In this document: piece after piece, positions 42,501 to 57,500 of the stretch | Layout: each line of letters starts with the position of its first letter | Numbering within the stretch: position 1 is the stretch's first letter | NCBI GenBank assembly: GCA_006937955.1 | Contig: SSNP01000407.1 | Span: forward strand, 93,498-157,497 | Length of the DNA: 64,000 nucleotides | Origin: Pachypanchax playfairii | Taxonomy: Eukaryota; Chordata; Actinopteri; Cyprinodontiformes; Aplocheilidae | Reading direction: 5' to 3' | Notes under the pieces: model-generated | What the model saw: the letters and a program-made list of their open reading frames with translations, nothing else | Told to the model about the DNA's origin: nothing | Databases searched by the model: none | Translations under genes and position numbers: made by a program

Positions 42501-45500
42501 AGACGTTAGATGATAGACGTTAGATGATAGATGTTAGATGATAGACGTTAGATGTTAGATGATAGATGTTAGATGTTAGATGTTAGATGTTAGATGTTAG
42601 ATGATAGATGTTAGATGATAGACGTTAGATGATAGATGATAGATGATAGACGTTAGACGATAGACGTTAGATGATAGATGATAGACGTTAGATGTTAGAT
42701 GATAGACGTTAGATGTTAGATGATAGACGTTAGATGATAGATGATAGATGTTAGATGATAGATGTTAGATGATAGACGTTAGATGTTAGATGATAGACGT
42801 TAGATGATAGACGTTAGATGATAGATGTTAGACGATAGACGTTAGATGATAGATGTTAGATGATAGACGTTAGATGTTAGATGATAGACGTTAGATGATA
42901 GACGTTAGATGTTAGATGATAGATGTTAGATGATAGACGTTAGATGGTAGACGTTAGATGTTAGATGATAGACGTTAGACGATAGACGTTAGATGTTAGA
43001 CGTTAGACGATAGACGTTAGATGTTAGATGATAGACGTTAGATGTTAGACGTTAGATGATAGACGTTAGATGATAGACGTTAGATGATAGACGTTAGATG
43101 ATAGACGTTAGATGATAGATGTTAGATGATAGACGTTAGATGATAGATGTTAGATGATAGACGTTAGATGATAGATGTTAGATAATAGACGTTAGATGAT
43201 AGACGTTAGATGATAGATGTTAGATGTTAGACGTTAGACGATAGATGATAGATGTTAGACGTTAGACGATAGACGTTAGATGATAGATGATAGACGTTAG
43301 ATGTTAGATGATAGACGTTAGCTGTTAGATGATAGACGTTAGATGATAGATGATAGATGTTAGATGATAGATGTTAGACGATAGACGTTAGATGTTAGAT
43401 GATAGACGTTAGATGATAGATGTTAGATGATAGACGTTAGATGATAGACGTTAGATGTTAGATGATAGACGTTAGATGATAGATGTTAGATGATAGACGT
43501 TAGATGTTAGATGATAGATGTTAGATGTTAGATGTTAGATGATAGACGTTAGATGTTAGATGATAGACGTTAGATGATAGACGTTAGATGATAGATGTTA
43601 GACGATAGACGTTAGATGATAGATGTTAGATGATAGACGTTAGATGTTAAATGATAGACATTAGATGATAGACGTTAGATGTTAGATGATAGACGTTAGA
43701 TGATAGATGTTAGATAATAGACGTTAGATGATAGACGTTAGATGATAGATGTTAGATGTTAGACGTTAGACGATAGATGATAGACGTTAGATGTTAGATG
43801 ATAGACGTTAGCTGTTAGATGATAGACGTTAGATGATAGATGTTAGATGTTAGATGATAGATGATAGATGTTAGATGATAGATGTTAGATGATAGATGTT
43901 AGATGATAGATGTTAGATGATAGACGTTAGATGATAGATGATAGACGTTGGATGATAGATGTTAGATGATAGACGTTAGACGATAGACGTTAGATGTTAG
44001 ATGATAGATGTTAGATGTTAGATGTTAGATGTTAGACGTTAGATGATAGATGTTAGATGTTAGATGTTAGATGTTAGACGTTAGATGATAGATGTTAGAT
44101 GTTAGATGTTAGACGTTAGATGATAGATGTTAGATGTTAGATGTTAGATGTTAGACGATAGACGTTAGATGTTAGATGATATATGTTAGATGTTAGATGT
44201 TAGACGTTAGATGATAGATGTTAGATGTTAGATGTTAGACGTTAGATGATAGATGTTAGATGTTAGATGTTAGATGTTAGATATTAGACGATAGACGTTA
44301 GATGTTAGATGATAGATGTTAGATGTTAGATGTTAGACGTTAGATGATAGATGTTAGATGTTAGACGTTAGATGATAGATGTTAGATGTTAGATGTTAGA
44401 TGTTAGACGATAGACGTTAGATGTTAGATGATAGATGTTAGATGTTAGATGTTAGACGTTAGATGATAGATGTTAGATGTTAGATGATAGATGTTAGACG
44501 TTAGATGATAGATGTTAGATGTTAGATGTTAGACGTTAGACGATAGACGTTAGATGTTAGATGATAGATGTTAGATGTTAGATGTTAGAAGTTAGATGAT
44601 AGATGTTAGATGTTAGATGTTAGATGTTAGATGTTAGATGTTAGACGTTAGATGATAGATGTTAGATGATAGACGTTAGATGATGGACGTTAGATGATAG
44701 ATGTTAGATGATAGACGTTAGATAATAGACGTTAGATGATAGACGTTACATGATAGATGATAGACGTTAGATGATAGATGTTAGATGATAGATGTTAGAT
44801 GATAGATGTTAGATGATAGATGTTAGATGATAGATGTTAGATGATAGACGATAGATCATAGATGTTAGATGATAGATGTTAGATGATAGATGTTAGACGT
44901 TAGATGATAGACGTTAGACGATAGACGTTAGACGATAGATGTTAGATGATAGACGTTAGACGATAGACGTTAGACGATAGATGTTAGATGATAGACGTTA
45001 GATGATAGACGTTAGATGATAGATGTTAGATGATATATGTTAGACGATAGACGTTAGATGTTAGATGATAGACGTTAGATGATAGATGTTAGATGATAGA
45101 CGTTAGATGATAGATGTTAGATAATAGACGTTAGATGATAGACGTTAGATGATAGATGATAGACGTTAGATGATAGATGTTAGATGATAGATGTTAGATG
45201 ATAGACGTTAGATGTTAGACGTTAGATGTTAGACGATAGACGTTAGATGTTAGATGATAGACGTTAGATGATAGACGTTAGATGATAGACGTTAGATGAT
45301 AGATGTTAGACGATAGACGTTAGATGATAGATGTTAGATGATAGACGTTAGATGTTAGATGTTAGATGATAGACGTTAGATGATAGACGTTAGATGTTAG
45401 ATGATAGACGTTAGATGTTAGATGTTAGATGATAGACGTTAGATGTTAAATGATAGACATTAGATGATAGACGTTAGATGTTAGATGATAGACGTTAGAT

Positions 45501-48500
45501 GATAGACGTTAGATGATAGATGTTAGATGTTAGACGTTAGATGATAGATGTTAGATGTTAGACGTTAGACGATAGACGTTAGATGTTAGATGATAGACGT
45601 TAGATGTTAGACGTTAGATGTTAGATGATAGACGTTAGATGTTAGATGATAGACGTTAGATGATAGATGTTAGATGATAGACGTTAGACGATAGACGTTA
45701 GATGTTAGATGATAGACGTTAGATGATAGATGTTAGATAATAGACATTAGATGATAGACGTTAGATGATAGATGTTAGATGTTAGATGTTAGATGTTAGA
45801 TGTTAGACGATAGACGTTAGATGTTAGATGATAGATGTTAGATGTTAGATGATAGACGTTAGATGATAGATGTTAGATGATAGACGTTAGATGATAGACG
45901 TTAGATGATAGACGTTAGATGATAGACGTTAGATGTTAGATGATAGACGTTAGATGATAGATGTTAGATAATAGACGTTAGATGATAGACGTTAGATGAT
46001 AGATGATAGACGTTAGATGATAGATGTTAGATGTTAGATGATAGACGTTAGATGTTAGATGATAGACGTTAGATGATAGACGTTAGATGATAGATGTTAG
46101 ATGATAGATGTTAGACGATAGACGTTAGATGTTAGATGATCGACGTTAGATGTTAGATGATAGACGTTAGACGATAGACGTTAGATGATGGACGTTAGAT
46201 GATAGATGTTAGATGATAGACGTTAGATGATAGATGTTAGATGATAGACGTTAGATGATAGACGTTAGATGATAGATGTTAGATGATAGATGTTAGATGA
46301 TAGATGTTAGATGTTAGATGTTAGATGTTAGACGTTAGATGATAGATGTTAGATGATAGACGTTAGATGATGGACGTTAGATGATAGATGTTAGATGATA
46401 GACGTTAGATGATAGATGTTAGATGATAGATGTTAGATGATAGATGTTAGATGATAGATGTTAGATGTTAGATGATAGACGTTAGATGTTAGATGATAGA
46501 CGTTAGATGATAGACGTTAGATGATAGATGTTAGATGATAGACGTTAGACGATAGATGTTAGATGTTAGATGATAGACGTTAGATGATAGATGTTAGATG
46601 ATAGACGTTAGATGATAGATGATAGACGTTAGATGTTAGATGTTAGATGATAGACGTTAGATGATAGACGTTAGATGATAGATGTTAGATAATAGACGTT
46701 AGATGATAGATGTTAGATGATAGACGTTAGATGATAGATGTTAGATGTTAGATGATAGACGTTAGATGTTAGATGATAGACGTTAGATGATAGACGTTAG
46801 ATGAAAACGTTAGATGATAGATGTTAGATAATAGACGTTAGACGATAGACGTTAGATGATAGATGATAGACGTTAGACGATAGATGTTAGATGTTAGATG
46901 ATAGACGTTAGATGATAGATGTTAGATGATAGACGTTAGATGTTAGATGATAGATGTTAGATGTTAGATGTTAGATGTTAGATGTTAGACGTTAGATGAT
47001 AGACGTTAGATGATAGATGTTAGATGATAGACGTTAGATGATAGATGTTAGATGATAGACGTTAGATGATAGACGTTAGATGTTAGATGATAGACGTTAG
47101 ATGTTAGATGTTAGATGATAGACGTTAGATGATAGATGTTAGATGATAGATGTTAGATGATAGATGTTAGATGATAGACGTTAGATGTTAGATGATAGAT
47201 GTTAGATGTTAGATGTTAGATGTTAGATGTTAGACGTTAGATGATAGATGTTAGATGATAGACGTTAGATGATAGACGTTAGATGATAGATGTTAGATGA
47301 TAGACGTTAGATGATAGATGTTAGATGATAGACGTTAGACGATAGATGTTAGATGTTAGATGTTAGACGTTAGATGATAGATGTTAGATGTTAGACGTTA
47401 GATGATAGATGTTAGATGTTAGATGTTAGATGTTAGATGTTAGATGTTAGATGTTAGATGATAGATGATAGATGTTAGATGATAGACGTTAGATGTTAGA
47501 TGTTAGATGATAGACGTTAGATGATAGACGTTAGATGATAGATGTTAGATGATAGACGTTAGATGATAGACGTTAGATGTTAGATGATAGATGTTAGATG
47601 TTAGACGTTAGACGATAGACGTTAGATGTTAGATGATAGATGTTAGACGTTAGATGATAGATGATAGATGTTAGATGTTAGACGTTAGATGTTAGATGTT
47701 AGATGATAGACGTTAGATGTTAGACGTTAGATGTTAGATGATAGACGTTAGATGTTAGATGATAGACGTTAGATGATAGACGTTAGATGTTAGATCTAGA
47801 TGTTAGATGATAGACGTTAGATGGTAGACGTTAGATGTTAGATGATAGACGTTAGATGATAGACGTTAGACGTTAGATGATAGATGTTAGATGATAGACG
47901 TTAGATGATAGACGTTAGATGTTAGATGATAGACGTTAGATGTAAGACGTTAGATGATAGATGTTAGATGATAGACGTTAGATGATAGACGTTAGATGAT
48001 AGATGTTAGATGATAGACGTTAGACGATAGACATTAGATGTTAGATGATAGACGTTAGATGTTAGACGTTAGATGATAGATGTTAGATGATAGACGTTAG
48101 ACGATAGATGTTAGATGTTAGATGATAGATGTTAGATGTTAGACGTTAGACGATAGACGTTAGATGTTAGATGATAGACTTAGATGATAGACGTTAGATG
48201 ATAGATGTTAGATGATAGACGTTAGATGATAGACGTTAGATGTTAGATGATAGATGTTAGATGATAGACGTTAGATGGTAGACGTTAGATGTTAGATGAT
48301 AGACGTTAGATGATAGACGTTAGATGTTAGATGATAGATGTTAGATGTTAGACGTTAGACGATAGACGTTAGATGTTAGATGATAGACGTTAGATGTTAG
48401 ACATTAGATGATAGACGTTAGATGATAGACGTTAGATGATAGACGTTAGATGATAGACGTTAGATGATAGATGTTAGACGATAGACGTTAGATGATAGAT

Positions 48501-51500
48501 GTTAGATAATAGACGTTAGATGATAGACGTTAGATGATAGATGATAGACGTTAGATGATAGATGTTAGATGATAGATGTTAGATGATAGACGTTAGATGA
48601 TAGACGTTAGACGATAGACGTTAGACGATAGATGTTAGATGATAGACGTAAGATGATAGATGTTAGATGATAGACGTTAGATGATAGATGTTAGATGATA
48701 TATGTTAGACGATAGACGTTAGATGTTAGATGATAGACGTTAGATGATAGACGATAGACGTTGGATGATAGACGTTAGATGATAGACGTTAGACGATAGA
48801 CGTTAGATGTTAGATGATAGACGTTAGATGATAGATGTTAGATAATAGACATTAGATGATAGACGTTAGATGATAGATGATAGACATTAGATGATAGATG
48901 TTAGATGATAGACGTTAGACGATAGACGTTAGATGATAGATGTTAGATGATATATGTTAGACGATAGACGTTAGATGTTAGATGATAGACGTTAGACGAT
49001 AGACGTTAGATGATGGACGTTAGATGATAGACGTTAGATGATAGACGTTAGATGATAGATGTTAGATAATAGATGTTAGATGATAGACGTTAGATGATAG
49101 ATGTTAGATGATAGATGTTAGATGATAGACGATAGATCATAGATGTTAGATGATAGATGTTAGATGATAGACGTTAGACGATAGATGTTAGATGTTAGAT
49201 GATAGACGTTAGATGATAGATGTTAGATGATAGACGTTAGATGTTAGATAATAGATGTTAGATGATAGATGTTAGATGTTAGACGTTAGCTGATAGATGT
49301 TAGATGATAGACGATAGATGAGAGATGTTAGATGATAGAGGTTAGATGATAGATGATAGACGTTAGATGATAGATGTTAGATGATAGATGTTAGATGATA
49401 GACGTTAGATGATAGATGATAGACGTTGGATGATAGATGTTAGATGATAGACGTTAGATGATAGATGTTAGATGATAGACGATAGATCATAGATGTTAGA
49501 TGATAGATGTTAGATGATAGATGTTAGACGTTAGATGATAGACGTTAGACGATAGACGTTAGACGATAGATGTTAGATGATAGACGTTAGATGATAGACG
49601 TTAGATGATAGACGTTAGATGATAGCTGTTAGATGATAGACGTTAGACGATAGACGTTAGACGATAGATGTTAGATGATAGACGTTAGATGATAGACGTT
49701 AGATGATAGATGTTAGATGATAGACGTTAGATGATAGACGTTAGATGATAGATGATAGACGATAGATGATAGAGGTTAGAGGATAGATGTTAGATGTTAG
49801 ACGTTAGACGATAGATGATAGATGTTAGACGTTAGACGATAGACGTTAGATGATAGATGATAGACGTTAGATGTTAGATGATAGACGTTAGATGATAGAT
49901 GTTAGATGATAGATGTTAGATGATAGATGTTAGATGATAGACGTTAGATGATAGATGTTAGATGATAGACGATAGATCATAGATGTTAGATGATAGATGT
50001 TAGATGATAGATGTTAGATAATAGACGTTAGATGCTAGATGTTAGATGATAGATGTTAGATGTTAGACGTTAGACGATAGATGATAGATGTTAGATAATA
50101 GACGTTAGATGATAGACGTTAGATGATAGATGATAGACGTTAGATGATAGATGTTAGATGATAGATGTTAGATGATAGACGTTAGATGATAGACGTTAGA
50201 TGATAGATGTTAGATGATAGACGTTAGATGATAGATGTTAGATGATAGACGTTAGATGATAGACGTTAGATGATAGATGTTAGATAATAGACATTAGATG
50301 ATAGACGTTAGATGATAGATGATAGACGTTAGATGATAGATGTTAGATGATAGATGTTAGATGATAGACGTTAGATGATAGATGTTAGATGATAGACGTT
50401 AGATGATAGATGTTAGATGATAGACGTTAGATGATAGACGTTAGATGATAGATGTTAGATGATAGACGTTAGATGATAGATGATAGACGTTAGATGATAG
50501 ATGTTAGACGATAGACGTTAGATGATAGATGTTAGATGATAGACGTTAGATGTTAGATGATAGACGTTAGATGATAGACGTTAGATGATAGACGTTAGAT
50601 GATAGATGATAGACGTTAGATGATAGACGTTAGATGATAGATGTTAGATAATAGACGTTAGATGATAGATGTTAGATAATAGACGTTAGATGATAGACGT
50701 TAGATGATAGATGTTAGATGATAGACGTTAGATGATAGACGTTAGATGATAGACGTTAGATGATAGACGTTAGATGTTAGATGTTAGATGATAGACGTTA
50801 GATGATAGATGTTAGATGATAGACGTTAGATGTTAGATGATAGACGTTAGATGTTAGATGATAGACGTTAGATGATAGACGTTAGATGATAGACGTTAGA
50901 TGATAGATGTTAGACGATAGACGTTAGATGATAGATGTTAGATGATAGACGTTAGATGTTAGATGATAGACGTTAGATGATAGACGTTAGATGTTAGATG
51001 ATAGACGTTAGATGATAGACGTTAGATGATAGATGTTAGATAATAGACATTAGATGATAGACGTTAGATGATAGATGATAGACGTTAGATGATAGATGTT
51101 AGATGATAGACGTTAGATGATAGATGTTAGATGATAGACGTTAGATGTTAGATGATAGACGTTAGATGATAGACGTTAGACGTTAGATGATAGATGTTAG
51201 ATGATAGATGTTAGATGTTAGACGATAGAAGATAGATGTTAGATGATAGACGTTAGACTTTAGATGATAGACGTTAGATGATAGACGTTAGATGATAGAC
51301 GTTAGATGTTAGATGATAGATGATAGACGTTAGATGATAGATGTTAGATAATAGACGTTAGATGATAGATGTTAGATAATAGACGTTAGATGTTAGATGA
51401 TAGACGTTAGATGATAGACGTTAGATGATAGATGATAGACATTAGATGATAGATGTTAGATGATAGACGTTAGATGATAGATGTTAGATGATAGACGTTA

Positions 51501-54500
51501 GATGATAGATGTTAGATGATAGACGTTAGACGATAGACGTTAGATGTTAGATGATAGACGTTAGATGTTAGATGTTAGACGTTAGATGATAGATGTTAGA
51601 TGATAGACGTTAGATGATAGATGTTAGATGATAGACGTTAGACGATAGATGTTAGATGATAGACGTTAGATGATAGACGTTAGATGATAGATGTTAGATG
51701 ATAGACGTTAGATGATAGACGTTAGATGTTAGATGATAGACGTTAGATGATAGACGTTAGATGTTAGATGATAGACGTTAGATGTTAGATGATAGATGAT
51801 AGACGTTAGATGATAGATGTTAGATGATAGACGTTAGACGATAGATGTTAGACGTTAGATGATAGACGTTAGATGTTAGATGTTAGACGTTAGATGTTAG
51901 ATGATAGATGTTAGATGATAGACGTTAGATGATAGATGTTAGATGATAGACGTTAGATGATAGATGTTAGATGTTAGATGATAGACGTTAGATGTTAGAT
52001 GTTAGATGATAGACGTTAGATGATAGACGTTAGATCTTAGATGATAGACGTTAGATGTTAGATGATAGACGTTAGATGATAGATGTTAGATGATAGACGT
52101 TAGATGATAGACGTTAGATCTTAGATGATAGACGTTAGATGATAGACGTTAGATGATAGACGTTAGATGTTAGATGATAGACGTTAGATGTTAGATGATA
52201 GATGATAGACGTTAGATGATAGATGTTAGATGATAGACGTTAGATGATAGATGTTAGATGATAGACGTTAGACGATAGACGTTAGATGTTAGATGATAGA
52301 CGTTAGATGATAGATGTTAGATGATAGACGTTAGATGATAGAAGTTAGATGTTAGATGATAGACGTTAGATGTTAGATGATAGACGTTAGATGTTAGACG
52401 TTAGATGATAGATGTTAGATTATAGACGTTAGATGATAGACCTTAGATGATAGATGTTAGATGATAGACGTTAGATGATAGATGTTAGATGATAGACGTT
52501 AGATGTTAGACGTTAGATGATAGATGTTAGATGATAGACGTTAGATGATAGACGTTAGATGTTAGATGATAGACGTTAGATCTTAGATGATAGACGTTAG
52601 ATGTTAGATGTTAGACGTTAGATGTTAGATGTTAGACGTTAGATGTTAGATGTTAGACGATAGATGTTAGATGATAGACGTTAGATGATAGACGTTAGAT
52701 TATAGACGTTAGATGATAGACCTTAGATGATAGATGTTAGATGATAGACGTTAGATGATAGATGTTAGATGATAGACGTTAGATGATAGATGTTAGATGA
52801 TAGACGTTAGATGATAGATGTTAGATGATAGACGTTAGACGATAGTAGTTAGATGTTAGATGATAGACGTTAGATGTTAGACGTTAGATGATAGATGTTA
52901 GATGATAGACGTTAGATGATAGATGTTAGATGTTAGATGATAGACGTTAGATCTTAGATGATAGATGTTAGATCTTAGATGATAGACGTTAGATGATAGA
53001 CGTTAGATGTTAGATGATAGACGTTAGATGATAGACGTTAGATGATAGATGTTAGATGATAGACGTTAGATGATAGATGTTAGATGATAGACGTTAGATG
53101 ATAGATGATAGACATTAGATGATAGATGTTAGATGATAGACGTTAGATGATAGACGTTAGATGATAGATGTTAGATAATAGACGTTAGATGATAGACGTT
53201 AGATGTTAGATGATAGACGTTAGATGTTAGATGATAGATGATAGACGTTAGATGATAGATGTTAGATGATAGACGTTAGATGTTAGATGATAGACGTTAG
53301 ATGATAGACGTTAGATGATAGATGTTAGATGATAGACGTTAGATGATAGATGTTAGATGATAGACGTTAGATGATAGACGTTAGATGTTAGATGATAGAC
53401 GTTAGACGATAGACGTTAGACGATAGATGTTAGATGATAGACGTTAGATGATAGACGTTAGATGATAGATGTTAGATGATAGATGTTAGATGATAGACGT
53501 TAGATCTTAGATGATAGACGTTAGATGTTAGATGATAGACGTTAGATAATAGACGTTAGATGTTAGATGATAGATGATAGACGTTAGATGATAGATGTTA
53601 GATGATAGACGTTAGATGTTAGATGATAGACGTTAGATGATAGACGTTAGATGATAGATGTTAGATGATAGACGTTAGATGATAGATGTTAGATGATAGA
53701 CGTTAGATGTTAGATGATAGACGTTAGATGATAGATGTTAGATGTTAGATGATAGACGTTAGATGTTAGACGTTAGATGATAGATGTTAGATGATAGACG
53801 TTAGATGATAGACGTTAGATGATAGATGTTAGATGATAGACGTTAGACGATAGACGTTAGATGTTAGATGATAGACGTTAGATGATAGATGTTAGATGAT
53901 AGACGTTAGATGATAGATGTTAGATGATAGATGTTAGATGTTAGATGATAGACGTTAGACGATAGACGTTAGACGATAGATGTTAGATGATAGACGTTAG
54001 ATGATAGACGTTAGATGATAGATGTTAGATGATAGACGTTAGATGATAGACGTTAGATGATAGATGATAGACGTTAGATGTTAGATGATAGACGTTAGAT
54101 CTTAGATGATAGATGTTAGATCTTAGATGATAGACGTTAGATGTTAGATGATAGACGTTAGATGATAGACGTTAGACGATAGATGTTAGATGATAGACGT
54201 TAGATGTTAGATGATAGACGTTAGATGTTAGATGATAGACGTTAGATGTTAGACGTTAGATGATAGATGTTAGATTATAGACGTTAGATGATAGACGTTA
54301 GATGATAGATGTTAGATGATAGACGTTAGATGATAGACGTTAGATGATAGACGTTAGATGTTAGATGATAGACGTTAGATGTTAGATGATAGACGTTAGA
54401 TGTTAGATGATAGACGTTAGATGATAGACGTTAGATGATAGACGTTAGATGATAGACGTTAGATGATAGACGTTAGATGATAGACGTTAGATGATAGATG

Positions 54501-57500
54501 ATAGACATTAGATGATAGACGTTAGATGTTAGATGATAGATGTTAGATGATAGATGTTAGATGTTAGATGATAGATGTTAGAGGATAGATGATAGATGAT
54601 AGACGTTAGATGATAGATGTTAGATGATAGACGTTAGATGTTAGACGTTAGATGATAGATGTTAGATGATAGACGTTAGATGATAGACGTTAGATGTTAG
54701 ATGATAGATGTTAGATGATAGACGTTAGATGATAGATGTTAGATGATAGACGTTAGATGATAGACGTTAGATGATAGATGTTAGATGATAGACGTTAGAT
54801 GATAGACGTTAGATGTTAGATGATAGACGTTAGATGTTAGATGATAGACGTTAGATGATAGACGTTAGATGTTAGATGATAGATGATAGACGTTAGATGA
54901 TAGATGTTAGATGATAGACGTTAGATGATAGATGTTAGATGATAGACGTTAGATGATAGACGTTAGACGATAGACGTTAGACGATAGATGTTAGATGATA
55001 GACGTTAGATGTTAGATGTTAGACGTTAGATGATAGATGTTAGATGATAGACGTTAGATGATAGACGTTAGATGATAGATGTTAGATGATAGACGTTAGA
55101 CGATAGACGTTAGATGATAGATTTTAGATGATAGACGTTAGATGATAGACGTTAGATGTTAGATGATAGACGTTAGATGATAGACGTTAGATGATAGATG
55201 TTAGATGATAGACGTTAGATGATAGACGTTAGATGTTAGATGATAGACGTTAGATGATAGACGTTAGATGATAGATGTTAGATGATAGACGTTAGATGAT
55301 AGACGTTAGACGATAGACGTTAGATGTTAGACGTTAGATGATAGATGTTAGATGATAGACGTTAGATGATAGACGTTAGATGTTAGATGATAGACGTTAG
55401 ATGTTAGACGTTAGATGATAGATGTTAGATGATAGACGTTAGATGATAGATGTTAGATGATAGACGTTAGATGATAGACGTTAGATGATAGATGTTAGAT
55501 GTTAGACGTTAGATGATAGATGTTAGATGATAGACGTTAGATGATAGACGTTAGATGTTAGATGATAGACGTTAGATGTTAGACGTTAAATGATAGATGT
55601 TAGATGATAGAAGTTAGATGATAGACGTTAGATGATAGATGTTAGATGATAGACGTTAGACGATAGACATTAGATGTTAGATGATAGACGTTAGATGTTA
55701 GACGTTAGATGATAGATGTTAGATGATAGACGTTAGACGATAGATGTTAGATGTTAGATGATAGACGTTAGATGATAGATGTTAGATGATAGACGCTAGA
55801 TGATAGACGTTAGATGATAGACGTTAGATGTTAGATGATAGACGTTAGATGATAGACGTTAGATGATAGATGTTAGATGATAGATGTTAGATGTTAGATG
55901 ATAGACGTTAGATGATAGACGTTAGATGATAGACGTTAGATGATAGACGTTAGATGATAGACGTTAGATGTTAGATGATAGATGTTAGATGATAGACGTT
56001 AGATGATAGACGTTAGATGATAGATGTTAGATGATAGATGTTAGATGTTAGATGATAGACGTTAGATGATAGACGTTAGATGATAGACGTTAGATGATAG
56101 ACGTTAGATGATAGATGTTAGATGATAGACGTTAGATGTTAGATGATAGACGTTAGATGATAGACGTTAGATGATAGACGTTAGATGATAGACGTTAGAT
56201 GATAGACGTTAGATGTTAGATGATAGATGTTAGATGATAGACGTTAGATGTTAGATGATAGATGTTAGATGATAGACGTTAGATGATAGACGTTAGATGA
56301 TAGATGTTAGATGATAGACGTTAGATGTTAGATGATAGACGTTAGATGATAGACGTTAGATGATAGATGTTAGATGATAGACGTTAGATGATAGACGTTA
56401 GATCTTAGATGATAGACGTTAGATGTTAGATGATAGACGTTAGATGATAGACGTTAGACGATAGATGTTAGATGATAGATGATAGACGTTAGATGTTAGA
56501 TGTTAGATGATAGACGTTAGATGATAAACGTTAGATGATAGATGTTAGATGATAGACGTTAGATGTTAAATGATAGACATTAGATGATAGACGTTAGATG
56601 TTAGATGATAGATGTTAGATGATAGACGTTAGATGATAGATGTTAGATGTTAGATGATAGATGTTAGATGATAGACGTTAGATGTTAGATGATAGACGTT
56701 AGATGATAGACGTTAGATGATAGACGTTAGATGATAGACGTTAGATGATAGATGTTAGATAATAGACGTTAGATGATAGACGTTAGATGATAAATGATAG
56801 ACATTAGATGATAGACGTTAGATGTTAGATGATAGACGTTAGATGATAGACGTTAGATGATAGATGTTAGATAATAGACGTTAGATGATAGACGTTAGAT
56901 GTTAGATGATAGACGTTAGATGATAGATGTTAGATGATAGACGTTAGATGTTAGACGTTAGATGATAGATGTTAGATGATAGACGTTAGATGATAGACGT
57001 TAGATGTTAGATGATAGACGTTAGATGATAGATGTTAGATGATAGACGTTAGACGATAGACATTAGATGTTAGATGATAGACGTTAGACGTTAGACGTTA
57101 GATGATAGATGTTAGATGATAGACGTTAGACGATAGATGTTAGATGTTAGATGATAGACGTTAGATGATAGATGTTAGATGATAGACGCTAGATGTTAGA
57201 TGATAGACGTTAGATGATAGACGTTAGATGATAGACGTTAGATGATAGACGTTAGATGATAGATGATAGACATTAGATGATAGACGTTAGATGATAGATG
57301 TTAGATGATAGACGTTAGATGATAGACGTTAGATGATAGATGTTAGATGATAGATGTTAGATGATAGACGTTAGATGATAGACGTTAGATGTTAGATGAT
57401 AGACGTTAGATGATAGATGTTAGATGATAGACGTTAGACGTTAGATGATAGACGTTAGATGATAGACGTTAGATGATAGATGATAGACATTAGATGATAG